Positions 18,320 to 28,600 of a DNA stretch of 64,000 nucleotides are shown piece by piece. The translations under genes were made by a program, and so were the position numbers. This DNA is from Pseudobutyrivibrio ruminis (GTDB lineage Bacteria > Bacillota > Clostridia > Lachnospirales > Lachnospiraceae), in NCBI GenBank assembly GCA_015057315.1, contig SVER01000005.1:62001-126000 (forward strand). Direction: 5' to 3'. Every line of letters starts with the position of its first letter. Positions within the stretch are counted from its first letter, which is position 1. The notes beneath the pieces were generated by a model. The model was not told where the DNA came from. It worked only from the letters and a program-made list of their open reading frames with translations, and made no database searches.

Positions 18320-20413
18320 TTATTTAACTGAATATAAAATCTCACCGTATGTAGGATAAGGCCAGATATCACTAGGTACAACTGTCTCTAATTCATCTAC
18401 AACCTCTCTAAGCTCATTCATATCTGCAAAAATTACGTCATGATGGAACTTAGCAAGCTCATATGTATCTTCTAATTCCTTAGCCTTTTCAATATCTGCC
18501 TCCAGCTTCTCTAATCTCTCATCCATTGTAAATGTAAGCTTAGCTGCCTGCTCCAGTCTCTTCTTTTCTACAGATGAATCTACAGCCAGGCCTGTTGCTG
18601 CCTTTGCATTAAGAGTCTCGGCAAGTGAATACTGATAGTCGTTTGCTGCTGCCATAATATTTTTCTTAACCATGGCATCCATTGTAAGAGCCTCAATATC
18701 GATTACCTTATAATAGTTCTCCAGCTGGATATCATAACGGCTGTAAAGCTCCTGCTCTGTAAATACGTTATGCTTTGTAAATACATCAATAGCCTTCTTA
18801 TCAATAAATGCAGGAAGAGCATCTACTGTAGATTTAAGGTTCTTAAGACCTCTTCTTTCAGCCTCCTTAACCCATTCCTCTGCATAGCCATTACCATTAA
18901 ATATAATGCGCTTGTGGGCTGTAAGCTCTCTCTTTAAAAGCTCTGCTAATGCCTTATCAAAATCAGCAGCCTTTTCAAGTTCTTCTGAGAACTTATCAAG
19001 CTCTTCTGCTACAATTGTGTTTAAGATTACGTTTGGACCAGAGATAGATGCAGATGAACCAAGTGATCTAAACTCAAACTTGTTGCCAGTAAATGCAAAT
19101 GGTGATGTTCTGTTTCTATCTGTTGTATCCTGTGAGATGCTTGGAATTACAGCAGCACCTACTGACATCTTCTTCTTTTTGATATCCTCGTAATCTGTAC
19201 CATCAATGATAGATTCTACAATTGCTTCTAGCTCATCTCCAAGGAACATAGAAATGATTGCTGGTGGTGCCTCGTTAGCGCCTAATCTATGATCATTTCC
19301 TGCAGAAGCAACCGATACTCGGAGTAACTCCTGGTATTCGTCAACTGCCTTAATAACAGCTGTAAGGAATAGTAAGAACTGTGCGTTATGGGAAGGAGTA
19401 GCACCTGGTTCTAACAGGTTTACTCCGGTATCAGTCGAAATAGACCAGTTGTTGTGCTTACCGGAACCATTAACACCTGCAAATGGCTTTTCATGAAGAA
19501 GGCAGGTCATGCCATGACGCTTTGCCACTACCTTCATCATTTCCATTGTAAGCTGGTTGTGATCTGTAGCGATATTTGTTGTTGAGTACACTGGAGCAAG
19601 CTCATGCTGAGCAGGTGCTACCTCGTTGTGCTTGGTCTTTGCAAGTACACCAAGCTTCCAAAGCTCCTCATCAAGCTCCTTCATAAATGCAGATACACGT
19701 GGCTTGATAGTTCCGAAATAGTGGTCGTCTAATTCCTGGCCCTTAGGTGGCTTTGCCCCAAATAAGGTTCTACCTGTATAGATAAGATCTGGTCGCTTGT
19801 TATACATTTCCTCATCAATAAGGAAGTATTCCTGCTCTGGACCTACTGTTGTAATAACTCTCTTTACATCATCATGACCAAAAAGCTTTAGGACTCTTAC
19901 TGCTGATTTATCAAGGGCTTCCATAGAACGAAGTAGTGGAGTCTTTTTATCAAGTGCCTCACCTGAATATGAACAAAAAGCTGTAGGAATACAAAGTGTA
20001 TCATCCTTTATAAACACATAGCTTGTTGGGTCCCATGCTGTATATCCTCTAGCCTCAAATGTTGCACGAAGTCCTCCTGAAGGGAAAGATGATGCATCAG
20101 GCTCGCCCTTAATAAGCTCCTTACCTGAGAAGGTCATAATCACTCTTCCGCCTTCCTCTGGCTGAATAAATGAATCGTGCTTTTCTGCTGTTACACCTGT
20201 CATTGGCTGGAACCAATGGGTAAAATGTGTTGCTCCAAGCTCTATAGCCCACTCCTTCATGGCATGTGCTATTACGTTGGCTAGCTCTCTATCTAGAGGA
20301 CGACCTTCCTCTACTGTCTTTTTAAGGGCTTTGTAGGCATCCTTAGGAAGACGCTCCTTCATAGTTTCATCGTTGAATACTTTGCTTCCGAAAATCTCTG
20401 TTACTTTACTCAT
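18320..20413 (-). CDS. glnN: Glutamine synthetase type III
   Basis: A 697-residue enzyme making glutamine from glutamate, ammonia and ATP. The length (about 700) and motifs identify GSIII rather than the 440-470-residue GSI: the GS3 N-terminal segment ([18 protein letters not shown]), [52 protein letters not shown] and [15 protein letters not shown]. Ends [14 protein letters not shown], as GSIII enzymes do. Only 130 bp separate it from asnB and nearly all of that is a palindromic repeat element, so it is either co-transcribed with asnB or has a promoter inside the repeat. Second GS-like gene in the cluster. Confidence 0.96.
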   Translation of the reverse strand: MSKVTEIFGSKVFNDETMKERLPKDAYKALKKTVEEGRPLDRELANVIAHAMKEWAIELGATHFTHWFQPMTGVTAEKHDSFIQPEEGGRVIMTFSGKELIKGEPDASSFPSGGLRATFEARGYTAWDPTSYVFIKDDTLCIPTAFCSYSGEALDKKTPLLRSMEALDKSAVRVLKLFGHDDVKRVITTVGPEQEYFLIDEEMYNKRPDLIYTGRTLFGAKPPKGQELDDHYFGTIKPRVSAFMKELDEELWKLGVLAKTKHNEVAPAQHELAPVYSTTNIATDHNQLTMEMMKVVAKRHGMTCLLHEKPFAGVNGSGKHNNWSISTDTGVNLLEPGATPSHNAQFLLFLTAVIKAVDEYQELLRVSVASAGNDHRLGANEAPPAIISMFLGDELEAIVESIIDGTDYEDIKKKKMSVGAAVIPSISQDTTDRNRTSPFAFTGNKFEFRSLGSSASISGPNVILNTIVAEELDKFSEELEKAADFDKALAELLKRELTAHKRIIFNGNGYAEEWVKEAERRGLKNLKSTVDALPAFIDKKAIDVFTKHNVFTEQELYSRYDIQLENYYKVIDIEALTMDAMVKKNIMAAANDYQYSLAETLNAKAATGLAVDSSVEKKRLEQAAKLTFTMDERLEKLEADIEKAKELEDTYELAKFHHDVIFADMNELREVVDELETVVPSDIWPYPTYGEILYSVK

Positions 20414-20430
20414 ATCAAATCCTCCTTATG

Positions 20431-20537
20431 TATGCCCTCATCCGTCGACTTCGTCGCCACCTTCCCCCAGAGGGGGAAGGCTTTAAGGCTTCCCCCTCTG
20501 GGGGAAGCTGTCACCGAAGGTGACTGATGAGGGTAAT
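20431..20537. repeat. Full-length palindromic repeat element (MITE-like), copy 1
   Basis: About 107 bp with terminal CCCTCATC/GATGAGGG inverted repeats. Contains CGAC-TTC-GTCG, the stem CTTCCCCCAGAGGGGGAAG, its second copy CTTCCCCCTCTGGGGGAAG, and GTCACC-GAA-GGTGAC. Each half can fold separately. Fills the asnB-glnN gap. Half-copies occur at 36917 and 45891. Confidence 0.85.
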
Positions 20538-20543
20538 ATTTAT

Positions 20544-22130
20544 TTAAATACCTGATGCACCATAGTTGCTCAGCACTCTCGCTGACGGGTCATCTACATT
20601 ACAGCCTTCCCAAGCTTTATTCGGCATCCAAAAGTCCACTACCATGTGGGCTTGCCCTGGATAATATTTTTCAAACAAATCTCTATAGAGAAGTGATTCC
20701 TTTGTAAATGGTGTAGCAAATTCGTATTTACGATATGCATTCTTTACATCCTCATCTGTGTAAAGGCTGTTTGCATATTCCTTTAGGTAATCCACCATGG
20801 AATGACCTACCGCATCTGAAAATGCTGCTTTCTCCCTAAACAGTATCTCATGTGGCAGGTAGTCGCCTTCCTCGAATGCATGTCTAAGCAAATACTTTCC
20901 CTTGTTATAAGTATTCATCTTAAGCTTTGGATTAATGCTCATTACATATTCAACAAAATCCAAATCTCCGAAAGGAACTCTGGCTTCCATGGAGTGTACG
21001 GAAATACACCTGTCTGCCCTTAGTACATCGTACATGTAAAGCTCTCTAAGTCTCTTTTCTGCTTCCCTTTGAAATTCCTCTTCGTTTGGAGCAAAATCTG
21101 TATATTTATATCCGAAAATCTCATCCGAAATCTCACCAGTAAGTAGAACCCTTATTTCAGGAAACTGCTTCTTGATTCCTTTGCAGATAAGGTACATTCC
21201 CATGGATGCTCTGATTGTTGTTATATCATAGGTTCCAAGTGCGGCTATAACTTCTTCTAAGCTTTCTAGCACTATGTCCTTATTGATGATGATTTCGTGA
21301 TGCTCTGAGCCTATGTAATCTGCAACCTCTTTGGCATATTTTAAATCGATTGCATCCTCATTCATTCCTATTGCAAAGGTCTTAATAGGCTTATTCATAA
21401 GCTTAGTTGCAATGGCACATACCAAAGAAGAATCAAGTCCACCTGATAAAAGAAATCCTACAGGAGCATCTGCATCCAGCCTCTTTTCAACACCTCTTAC
21501 CAGCTTTTCCTTAATCTTTGCTGCAACCTCCTCAATTGAATCCTTACTGTAAGGCATTCGCTTCGCCAGGTCTTTATAGCAGGTAAACACGCCTTTGTAA
21601 TAGTAATGTCCCGGTGGAAATGGCTTCACCTCATCGGTAAGACCTACCAGGTTCTTTGCCTCTGATGCAAACATGATTGCACCTTCACTATCGTATCCAT
21701 AGAACAAAGGTCTGATTCCAATTGGATCTCTTGCTGCCACCAGGTCATCTAATTCCTTGTCATAGATAACCATTGCAAACTCTGCATCAAGCTTATTAAA
21801 CATCTGACATCCGTATTTACGATACATTGGAAGAATAATTTCGCAATCACTATCGCTTAGGAAATGATAGCCCTCTGCCTTAAGTTCTTCCCTCACCTGC
21901 TTAAATCCGTACAGCTCTCCGTTGCATATTACGTAATTTCCATCAAGCTCAAAGGGCTGCATTCCTGAATCAGTTAATCCCATGATGGAGAGCCTCTGGA
22001 ACCCTAAGACGCTGTCGTTTACTGTGATGACCTTTTGCATATCAGGTCCTCTTGTTACTGTTTTTGCAAATGCCTCTTCAAAATCCTTCATCTCGATGTG
22101 GCATTTACTTAAAGCCATTATTGAACACAT
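20544..22130 (-). CDS. asnB: Asparagine synthetase (glutamine-hydrolysing)
   Basis: An N-terminal class II amidotransferase domain (1-190) and a C-terminal ATP-pyrophosphatase synthetase domain (about 200-528; SGGLDSS motif, LLTGEISDEIFGY, FREKAAFSDAVG). It makes asparagine from aspartate and glutamine. The ORF track starts 20 codons too early, inside the leader hairpin. Ntn amidotransferases need Cys as residue 2, and ATG 22130 gives MCSIMAL, preceded by GGAAGGTG; I therefore use 22130 (528 residues). It has its own promoter and a long leader hairpin. Confidence 0.96.
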   Translation of the reverse strand: MCSIMALSKCHIEMKDFEEAFAKTVTRGPDMQKVITVNDSVLGFQRLSIMGLTDSGMQPFELDGNYVICNGELYGFKQVREELKAEGYHFLSDSDCEIILPMYRKYGCQMFNKLDAEFAMVIYDKELDDLVAARDPIGIRPLFYGYDSEGAIMFASEAKNLVGLTDEVKPFPPGHYYYKGVFTCYKDLAKRMPYSKDSIEEVAAKIKEKLVRGVEKRLDADAPVGFLLSGGLDSSLVCAIATKLMNKPIKTFAIGMNEDAIDLKYAKEVADYIGSEHHEIIINKDIVLESLEEVIAALGTYDITTIRASMGMYLICKGIKKQFPEIRVLLTGEISDEIFGYKYTDFAPNEEEFQREAEKRLRELYMYDVLRADRCISVHSMEARVPFGDLDFVEYVMSINPKLKMNTYNKGKYLLRHAFEEGDYLPHEILFREKAAFSDAVGHSMVDYLKEYANSLYTDEDVKNAYRKYEFATPFTKESLLYRDLFEKYYPGQAHMVVDFWMPNKAWEGCNVDDPSARVLSNYGASGI

Positions 22131-22153
22131 AAAATCACCTTCCCAAGAAACAC

Positions 22154-22199
22154 AAAAAGGCGTCGTGACTGGTGCATAAGCACTAATCACGACGCCTTT
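22154..22199 (-). promoter_or_regulatory. asnB leader hairpin with U-tract (attenuator-like)
   Basis: In the minus RNA, AAAGGCGUCGUGAUUAGUGC pairs with GCACCAGUCACGACGCCUUU around loop UUAU (20 positions, one mismatch), then U5. It sits between the asnB promoter and its ribosome site, as a terminator in the leader should. The first strand begins with the same ACAAAGGCGUC as the gltB leader. Confidence 0.75.
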
Positions 22200-22228
22200 G
22201 TCGTTCCATTGATTTTTATTTGTTAAGT

Positions 22229-22257
22229 ATAATATTCGTTTGACAATAATTTGTCAA
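22229..22257 (-). promoter_or_regulatory. asnB promoter with palindrome over the -35
   Basis: TTGACA (22257-22252), 17-bp spacer, TATTAT (22234-22229). The -35 is part of the perfect inverted repeat TTGACAA-ATTA-TTGTCAA, a possible repressor or activator site. Confidence 0.75.
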
Positions 22258-22272
22258 TAACTATTTTTTAAT

Positions 22273-22839
22273 TTACCCATATTTTTTTATAATATCCTTT
22301 GCCATTTGATATCTAGATATTCGTAAGTCCATGGCACTCTTCTCTATCTGCTTATGAGCCTCTTCCTCAGTCAAATTCTCGTTGATAATGAGAAGTAGCT
22401 TGGCCCTTGAAATGGTCTTTAGCTCCTCTAACTTCTTCTCAAGCTTGGCACTTTCCTTGTGAGCCATTCCAATACGTCTTTGCGCCGCCAGTGCATGCCG
22501 CAGTGCCTGCCAAAGCAGCTGCTTACTAATAGGCTTTGATACTGTGATAATACCGTAGTCTGCCACCTTATCTGTTATCTCATCATACAAATCTGCCTTG
22601 ATAAACAGCAGTATCTGGCACACATTTTTTTCAGCTATATCTATAACCTGTTCGATGGAATTAGAGCCACCAAGAGGCAGATTTACAAAGCATATATCAA
22701 AATCATAGTCAGTAATAGCACGCTTTGCTGCTGGTATGCTTTCCACTAAAAGCATATCAATATACCCATTTTCCTTCAGATAGGATTTGTAGAATGCGCT
22801 AGCCTTTTCGTTATCGCAGACAATTAACGCTCTTTCCAT
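22273..22839 (-). CDS. ANTAR-domain response regulator (RNA-binding antiterminator)
   Basis: A 188-residue protein: a receiver-like domain (1-118) with a divergent acidic pocket (VCDNEK, FDICFVNLPLGG; the usual phospho-Asp is replaced by Asn) and KPISK, a coiled coil (about 130-150), and a C-terminal ANTAR domain (about 135-188; AKLLLIINENLTEEEAHKQIEKSAMDLRISRYQMAKDII). ANTAR proteins such as NasR, AmiR and EutV bind leader RNA and stop terminators forming. Placement between glnA and asnB, in a cluster whose transcripts carry leader terminators, suggests control of nitrogen genes. The loss of the phosphorylation Asp suggests control by ligand or partner rather than phosphorylation. Ribosome site AAGGAGTG. 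Confidence 0.88.
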   Translation of the reverse strand: MERALIVCDNEKASAFYKSYLKENGYIDMLLVESIPAAKRAITDYDFDICFVNLPLGGSNSIEQVIDIAEKNVCQILLFIKADLYDEITDKVADYGIITVSKPISKQLLWQALRHALAAQRRIGMAHKESAKLEKKLEELKTISRAKLLLIINENLTEEEAHKQIEKSAMDLRISRYQMAKDIIKKYG

Positions 22840-22856
22840 AGTCCACTCCTTAAAAG

Positions 22857-24104
22857 CTATATGCTCATTTTGATTGTCTCAATATAATTTTCTGCGATTT
22901 TTGCAAAGTTTGATTCCTTCAAAAAGCTACTATTTGAAGCGCATTCGATAGCCTCCTCAATAGTTGCTGGAAGCGTATCTAGCTTAGAGTATTCTTCCTC
23001 AGTAAGAAGCCTTGATTTAACCTCTAGTGCAGGTGGAAGTTTTTCCTTGCCCTTCACTCCTGCAATACCAGCCTGTAAAATAATTGCTGTTGCAAGATAA
23101 GGATTAAGGCATGAATCTGGTGAACGAAGAATAAAATGCTTTCTTCTACCATTAATTTCTGGCACTCTAAATAATCTGGAATTATTCTGCATAGACCAGG
23201 TAATATATTTAGGAGCCTCCAGATAACCTAATCTATCATAGGAATCCCTACGGCAGTTTAAGAAGATTGTAATGTCTCGCATTCTATTGATAATGCCTGC
23301 CATAAAGCTATCGGAAAATTCCTTATCCTCACTGATAAGGTTCTTCTCCCCCTTATGTGTAGACATGAGAATATGCAAGCCATTACCTGGTGCATCATCT
23401 ATTGGCTTCGGCTCAAAGCAGGCATAGGCACCATTTCTTGCTGCAATATTTTCAACTACATTTTTGTAGGTCACGAAGTTATCTGCAGTAGTCAGTGCAT
23501 CTGCAGATTGAAAATCTATTTCGTTTTGACCAGGACCTCTTTCATGATGTGAGGACTGAGGGGAGATTCCCATCTCCTCTAAGCTAAGACAAATCTCACG
23601 CCTTATGTTTTCTGCTCTGTCACTAGGAGCGACATCCAAGTATCCACCATTATCAAATGGCTCATCTGTTGGAATTCCGTTATCATCAGTCTTAAAGAGA
23701 TAAAACTCTGAACGCAGTCCCATCTTGGTAGAAAAGCCCATGTCTTCGCACTGCTTAAGAGTGTCCTTTAAAAACTGCCTGTAGTCCATTGAAAATGGTG
23801 TACCATCTGCATAAACCACATCACAGTAAAACCTGATTACACGGCCAGATGATGGGCGCCATGGCAACACATGAAGCGTATCTGCATCAGGCTTTAGGAA
23901 TAAATCCTTCCCCATTCCATCCTCAAAGCCAAGGATTAAAAATGGGTCGAAATTAATTCCATCCTCAAATGCGCTCTTAAGCTCTGATGGCATAATAGAA
24001 ATATTCTTTTGATTTCCGTACAGGTCACAAAATGCCAGACGGATAAATTTTACGTCGTTTTCTTCAACAAACTCTAATATATCATCGATTGATAAATGTG
24101 ACAT
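22857..24104 (-). CDS. GlnA-family glutamine synthetase, short form
   Basis: A 415-residue GS-family protein with N-terminal beta-grasp (FIRLAFCDLYGNQKNI) and catalytic domain: LRSEFYLF, HHERGPGQNEIDF, PGNGLHILMST, LGYLEAPKYITWS and FILRSPDSCLNPYLATA. It is shorter than classical GSI (about 440-470), the canonical NGSGMH reads PGNGLH, and the adenylylation loop is absent. Such short GlnA homologues sit beside ANTAR regulators in Clostridia. It may be a catalytic GS, a gamma-glutamyl ligase or a glutamine sensor; residues alone do not decide. Ribosome site GGAGGGAAGG; 57 bp after gltD, so likely in the gltBD transcript. Confidence 0.85.
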   Translation of the reverse strand: MSHLSIDDILEFVEENDVKFIRLAFCDLYGNQKNISIMPSELKSAFEDGINFDPFLILGFEDGMGKDLFLKPDADTLHVLPWRPSSGRVIRFYCDVVYADGTPFSMDYRQFLKDTLKQCEDMGFSTKMGLRSEFYLFKTDDNGIPTDEPFDNGGYLDVAPSDRAENIRREICLSLEEMGISPQSSHHERGPGQNEIDFQSADALTTADNFVTYKNVVENIAARNGAYACFEPKPIDDAPGNGLHILMSTHKGEKNLISEDKEFSDSFMAGIINRMRDITIFLNCRRDSYDRLGYLEAPKYITWSMQNNSRLFRVPEINGRRKHFILRSPDSCLNPYLATAIILQAGIAGVKGKEKLPPALEVKSRLLTEEEYSKLDTLPATIEEAIECASNSSFLKESNFAKIAENYIETIKMSI

Positions 24105-24161
24105 TTCCTTCCCTCCTGAGGGTTATTTTAATATCATAATAATAAATTACGGTATTAAATT

Positions 24162-25658
24162 CTAGAGGTTTGTATACCCCATAAGATATTCATCTACCTG
24201 TCTTGCACAGTCTCTTCCGCTTCTGATTGCCTTCACTACCAAGGATTGTCCTGTGTGCATATCGCCGGCTGTAAATACCTTATCTACATTTGTGGCAAAG
24301 CTGTCTTTAGCTACTGATGCCACATTAGTTCTGGCATCTAATCCTACCTTAAAGGCATTTACCACATATTTTTCAGAACCTAAAAATCCTGCTGCAATCA
24401 GACACAGCTGACATTTCACTTCTTTTTCAGTTCCCTCTACAGGAACCATCATCTTGCGACCTGTCTTTTTATCCACCTTTGACTCCAGTGATACAAGCAC
24501 AACAGATTTAAGATTACCTGATTTGTCTGTCTTAAATTCCTTTACAGTAGTGGTATAGATACGTGGGTCGTGGCCAAATTTTGCAATTGCCTCCTCCTGA
24601 CCGTAATCAGTCTTGCAAACAAGAGGCCACTGTGGCCAAGGATTATTCTCTGCTCGCTGATCTGGTGCCTTTGGCATCATCTCAAGCTGGGTCACTGATT
24701 TGCAGCCATGACGAATAGCTGTACCAACACAATCGTTTCCTGTATCGCCGCCGCCAATGATAACCACATCCTTATCCTTTGCAGATATATACTGACCATC
24801 TACAAGCTGCATATTGTTATTCCACAGACACTTTGTAGTAGAGGCAAGGAAATCCACAGCAAAATGTATTCCCTTAGCTTCCTTGCGACCAATGGCATCA
24901 ATATCCCTAGGATTAGATGAACCACAGCAAAGCACTATTGCATCATACTTTGATGTAAGCTCTGATGACTTAACGTTATCACCAATATTCGCATTTACGA
25001 TAAAGCTAACCCCCTCCTGCTCCATCACATGAATCTTTCTATCAATAATCTGCTTTTCAAGCTTCATGTTTGGAATACCGTAGCGAAGTAATCCACCTAC
25101 CTTATCGTTTCTTTCATAAACTGTTACACTGTGACCTCTTCTATTAAGCTGGTCTGCAACAGCCAGGCCTGATGGGCCAGAGCCTACTACAGCAACTCTT
25201 TTTCCTGTGCGTTGCTTTGGTGGATTAACATCAGCAAGGCCATGGTCATAGGCATACTCTATTATTGCCATTTCATTAGCCTTTGTGGTAACAGCTTCAC
25301 CATTTAGGCTACAGGTACAGGCCTTTTCGCATAAGCCTGGACACACTCTGCAGGTAAACTCTGGGAAATTGCTAGTCTTATGTAATCTCTTGTAAGCAAT
25401 ATCTAAGTTTCCCTGATACACTAAATCATTCCATTCAGGAATCAGATTGTTAAGCGGACAGCCTGATGTCATCCCCTTAATAGTCATTCCTGACTGGCAA
25501 AATGGCACACCACAATCCATACATCTGGCTGCCTGTCGCTGACGCTCTTCAGTAGATAATGGTGTGTGAAATTCATTAAAATTCTTAATACGCTCCAGAG
25601 GATGTGAAGCCACTTCCTCTACACGCTCATATTCTAAAAATCCTGTAGATTTTCCCAT
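24162..25658 (-). CDS. gltD: Glutamate synthase small subunit
   Basis: A 498-residue NADPH-dependent subunit that passes electrons to the large subunit. The N-terminal ferredoxin-like domain has two 4Fe-4S cysteine clusters (CMDCGVPFC and CRVCPGLCEKACTCSL); then a FAD-binding GSGPSGLAVADQLNRRGHSVTVYER and an NADPH-binding GGGDTGNDCVGTAIRHG. Normal length. Begins 12 bp after the gltB stop. Confidence 0.96.
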   Translation of the reverse strand: MGKSTGFLEYERVEEVASHPLERIKNFNEFHTPLSTEERQRQAARCMDCGVPFCQSGMTIKGMTSGCPLNNLIPEWNDLVYQGNLDIAYKRLHKTSNFPEFTCRVCPGLCEKACTCSLNGEAVTTKANEMAIIEYAYDHGLADVNPPKQRTGKRVAVVGSGPSGLAVADQLNRRGHSVTVYERNDKVGGLLRYGIPNMKLEKQIIDRKIHVMEQEGVSFIVNANIGDNVKSSELTSKYDAIVLCCGSSNPRDIDAIGRKEAKGIHFAVDFLASTTKCLWNNNMQLVDGQYISAKDKDVVIIGGGDTGNDCVGTAIRHGCKSVTQLEMMPKAPDQRAENNPWPQWPLVCKTDYGQEEAIAKFGHDPRIYTTTVKEFKTDKSGNLKSVVLVSLESKVDKKTGRKMMVPVEGTEKEVKCQLCLIAAGFLGSEKYVVNAFKVGLDARTNVASVAKDSFATNVDKVFTAGDMHTGQSLVVKAIRSGRDCARQVDEYLMGYTNL

Positions 25659-25670
25659 GACTAATCCTCC

Positions 25671-28600
25671 TTAAGCACCTTGACCATTCATTAGTAGATT
25701 AAAGGCTTCAATCTGAGCCTGCTCGTAGGACAAGCCCTTAGCCTCCATCTTTACCATGGCCTCTAACATCTTCTTGTAATCAAATGGCACAATCTTCTTA
25801 AACTTAGGCAGATAATCGCTAAAGTTATCATAGATTTCCTTACCCTTCTTAGAGCCTGTAGCCTTCACATGCTCGCCGATAATATCTTTAAGCTCCATAA
25901 CATCATACTTATCTGTTACTGTCTCAAGACTTACCATAGATTTATTCAGCTTCTTATATAGGGTAGCATCCTCATCCAGTACATAGGCGATTCCACCGCT
26001 CATACCTGCTGCAAAATTCTTGCCTGTTTCACCAAGTACAACCACGCGGCCACCTGTCATGTATTCACAGCCATGGTCACCGACACCCTCTACTACGGCT
26101 GTGGCACCAGAGTTTCTTACAGCAAAACGCTCACCTGCAACACCGTTAATAAATGCCTTGCCACTGGTAGCACCATATAGTGCTACATTTCCGATGATGA
26201 TGTTCTCATCCTCCTTGTAGGTAGCACCCTCTGGTGGATATACTATTAGCTTTCCGCCTGATAGGCCTTTACCAAAATAATCGTTAGAATCACCAGCCAG
26301 CTTAAGTGTAAGTCCCTTTGGAATAAATGCACCAAAGGACTGGCCACCAGCACCATGGCAATTTACCTTATAGGTATCCTCAGCTAAGCTTTCACCATAC
26401 CTTCTTGTAAGCTCTGCTCCAAGAAGTGTTCCAAGGCTTCTATCCGTATTTACGATATCAACTGTTACTTCCTTTGGCTTTCCTGCTGCAATTGCACTCT
26501 TAAGCTCCTTTAAAAGTACCCTTTCATCTACAGTCTTTTCAAGCTCAAAGTTATATACATTCTTCTTAGCATACTCAATCTTCTCTCCACCTGATGGATT
26601 GCTAAGTACAGCTGTTAAATCCACCTTTTCAAATGGACTGTTCTTTGTAGTCTCCTTTAGCTTAAGTAAATCTGTTCTTCCACATAACTCATCCACTGTT
26701 TTGCAGCCAAGTGATGCCATGTATTCACGGAGCTCCTCGGCAATAAACCTCATAAAATTAACTACATACTCTGGCTTTCCTTTAAAGCGCTTTCTAAGCT
26801 CAGGGTTTTGGGTAGCAACTCCCACAGGGCATGTATCCAGGTTGCACACACGCATCATTACGCATCCCATAGTTACAAGTGGTGCTGTAGCAAATCCAAA
26901 TTCCTCTGCACCAAGTGCACAAGCTATTGCAACATCACGGCCTGACATGAGCTTACCATCAGTCTCAATTACTACCTTGTTTCTAAGGCCATTCATAATA
27001 AGAGTCTGATGAGCCTCTGCAAGACCAAGTTCCCATGGCAAGCCTGCATTATGTATTGATGATTTTGGTGCTGCACCGGTACCACCATCGTATCCAGAGA
27101 TTAAGATTACCTGGGCACCTGCCTTAGCAACACCTGATGCAATAGTGCCGACACCAGCTTCTGATACAAGCTTTACAGAAATACGTGCATCCTTATTTGC
27201 ATTCTTTAAATCATAGATAAGCTCTGCCAAATCCTCAATTGAATAAATATCATGATGAGGTGGAGGGGAAATAAGGGCTACACCAGGAGTAGAAAGACGT
27301 GTCTTTGCAATCCATGGATATACCTTCTTTCCTGGCAGATGGCCTCCTTCTCCAGGCTTTGCCCCCTGTGCCATCTTTATTTGGATTTCCTTGGCAGATA
27401 CTAAGTATTTGCTGGTAACACCAAATCGTCCTGATGCCACCTGCTTAATAGCTGAACAACGGTTAAGTCCATCAGGACCTACTTCGTATCTTTCGTCCTC
27501 TTCTCCACCTTCACCAGAGTTAGACTTGCCGTGAAGCTGATTCATAGCAATAGCCATAGTCTCATGGGCTTCCTTTGAAATAGAACCGTAGCTCATGGCA
27601 CCAGTCTTAAATCGCTTTACAATGGAATCAACTGATTCTACCTGATCAATACTAATACCCTTCTTAGGATAATTAAAATCTATAAGTCCTCTTAGATTTC
27701 TAACATTATCCTCTTCATTTACAAGTGAGGTGTACTCCTTAAATGTATTGTAATCTCCTGTTCTTGTAGCAAGCTGTAAAAGATGAATTGTAGCAGGATT
27801 ATATAGATGCTCCTCTGCACCAGAGCGCATCTTATGCTGACCTCTTGAATCAAGAGTCTCATCCACATCAAGGCCCAGTGGATCAAAAGCCTTAGAATGC
27901 TGCATTTCCACATCAGACTCAATATCTTCTAGCGTTATTCCACCAATTCTTGAAATGGTGCCAGTGAAATATCTGTCTATAACATCCTTGCTAATTCCAA
28001 TAGCCTCAAAAATCTTAGCACCCTGGTAAGACTGTACGGTAGAAATACCCATCTTGGATGCAATCTTTATAATTCCGCTGATTACAGCCTCATTGTAAGA
28101 ATCGATGGCTGCATGTATATCCTTCTTTAGCTGTCCCTTTTCAATAAGCTCCGCAATAGTCTCCTGTGCAAGATAAGGGTTGATTGCAGATGCGCCATAT
28201 CCCAGCAATGTTGCAAAATGATGTACCTCTCTTGGCTCACCTGATTCTAAGATAAGTGAAAGTGATGTACGCTTCTTTGTCTGTACCAGATGATGCTGTA
28301 CTGCTGCAACTGCAAGAAGTGAAGGTATAGCTACATGATTTTCATCTACTCCTCTATCTGAAAGGATGATGATATTAGCTCCTTCGTGGTTCACCTTATC
28401 CACCTCTACATATAGATGCTCAATGGCCTTCTCTAAGGATGTGTTCTTGTAATATACAATAGGCACAGTGGCAGTCTTAAGACCTGGAACCTTCATGGAT
28501 TTAATCTTCATCAAATCTGTTGTTGTAAGGATAGGATTATTAATCTGCAGCATGTTACAGTTTTCTTCCTTCTCTTCAAGGACGTTTCCTGCTGTTCCAA

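Noticed and set aside
20544-22190. Long form of AsnB starting at 22190
   Set aside because: It would begin in the terminator hairpin and place the required Cys at residue 22.
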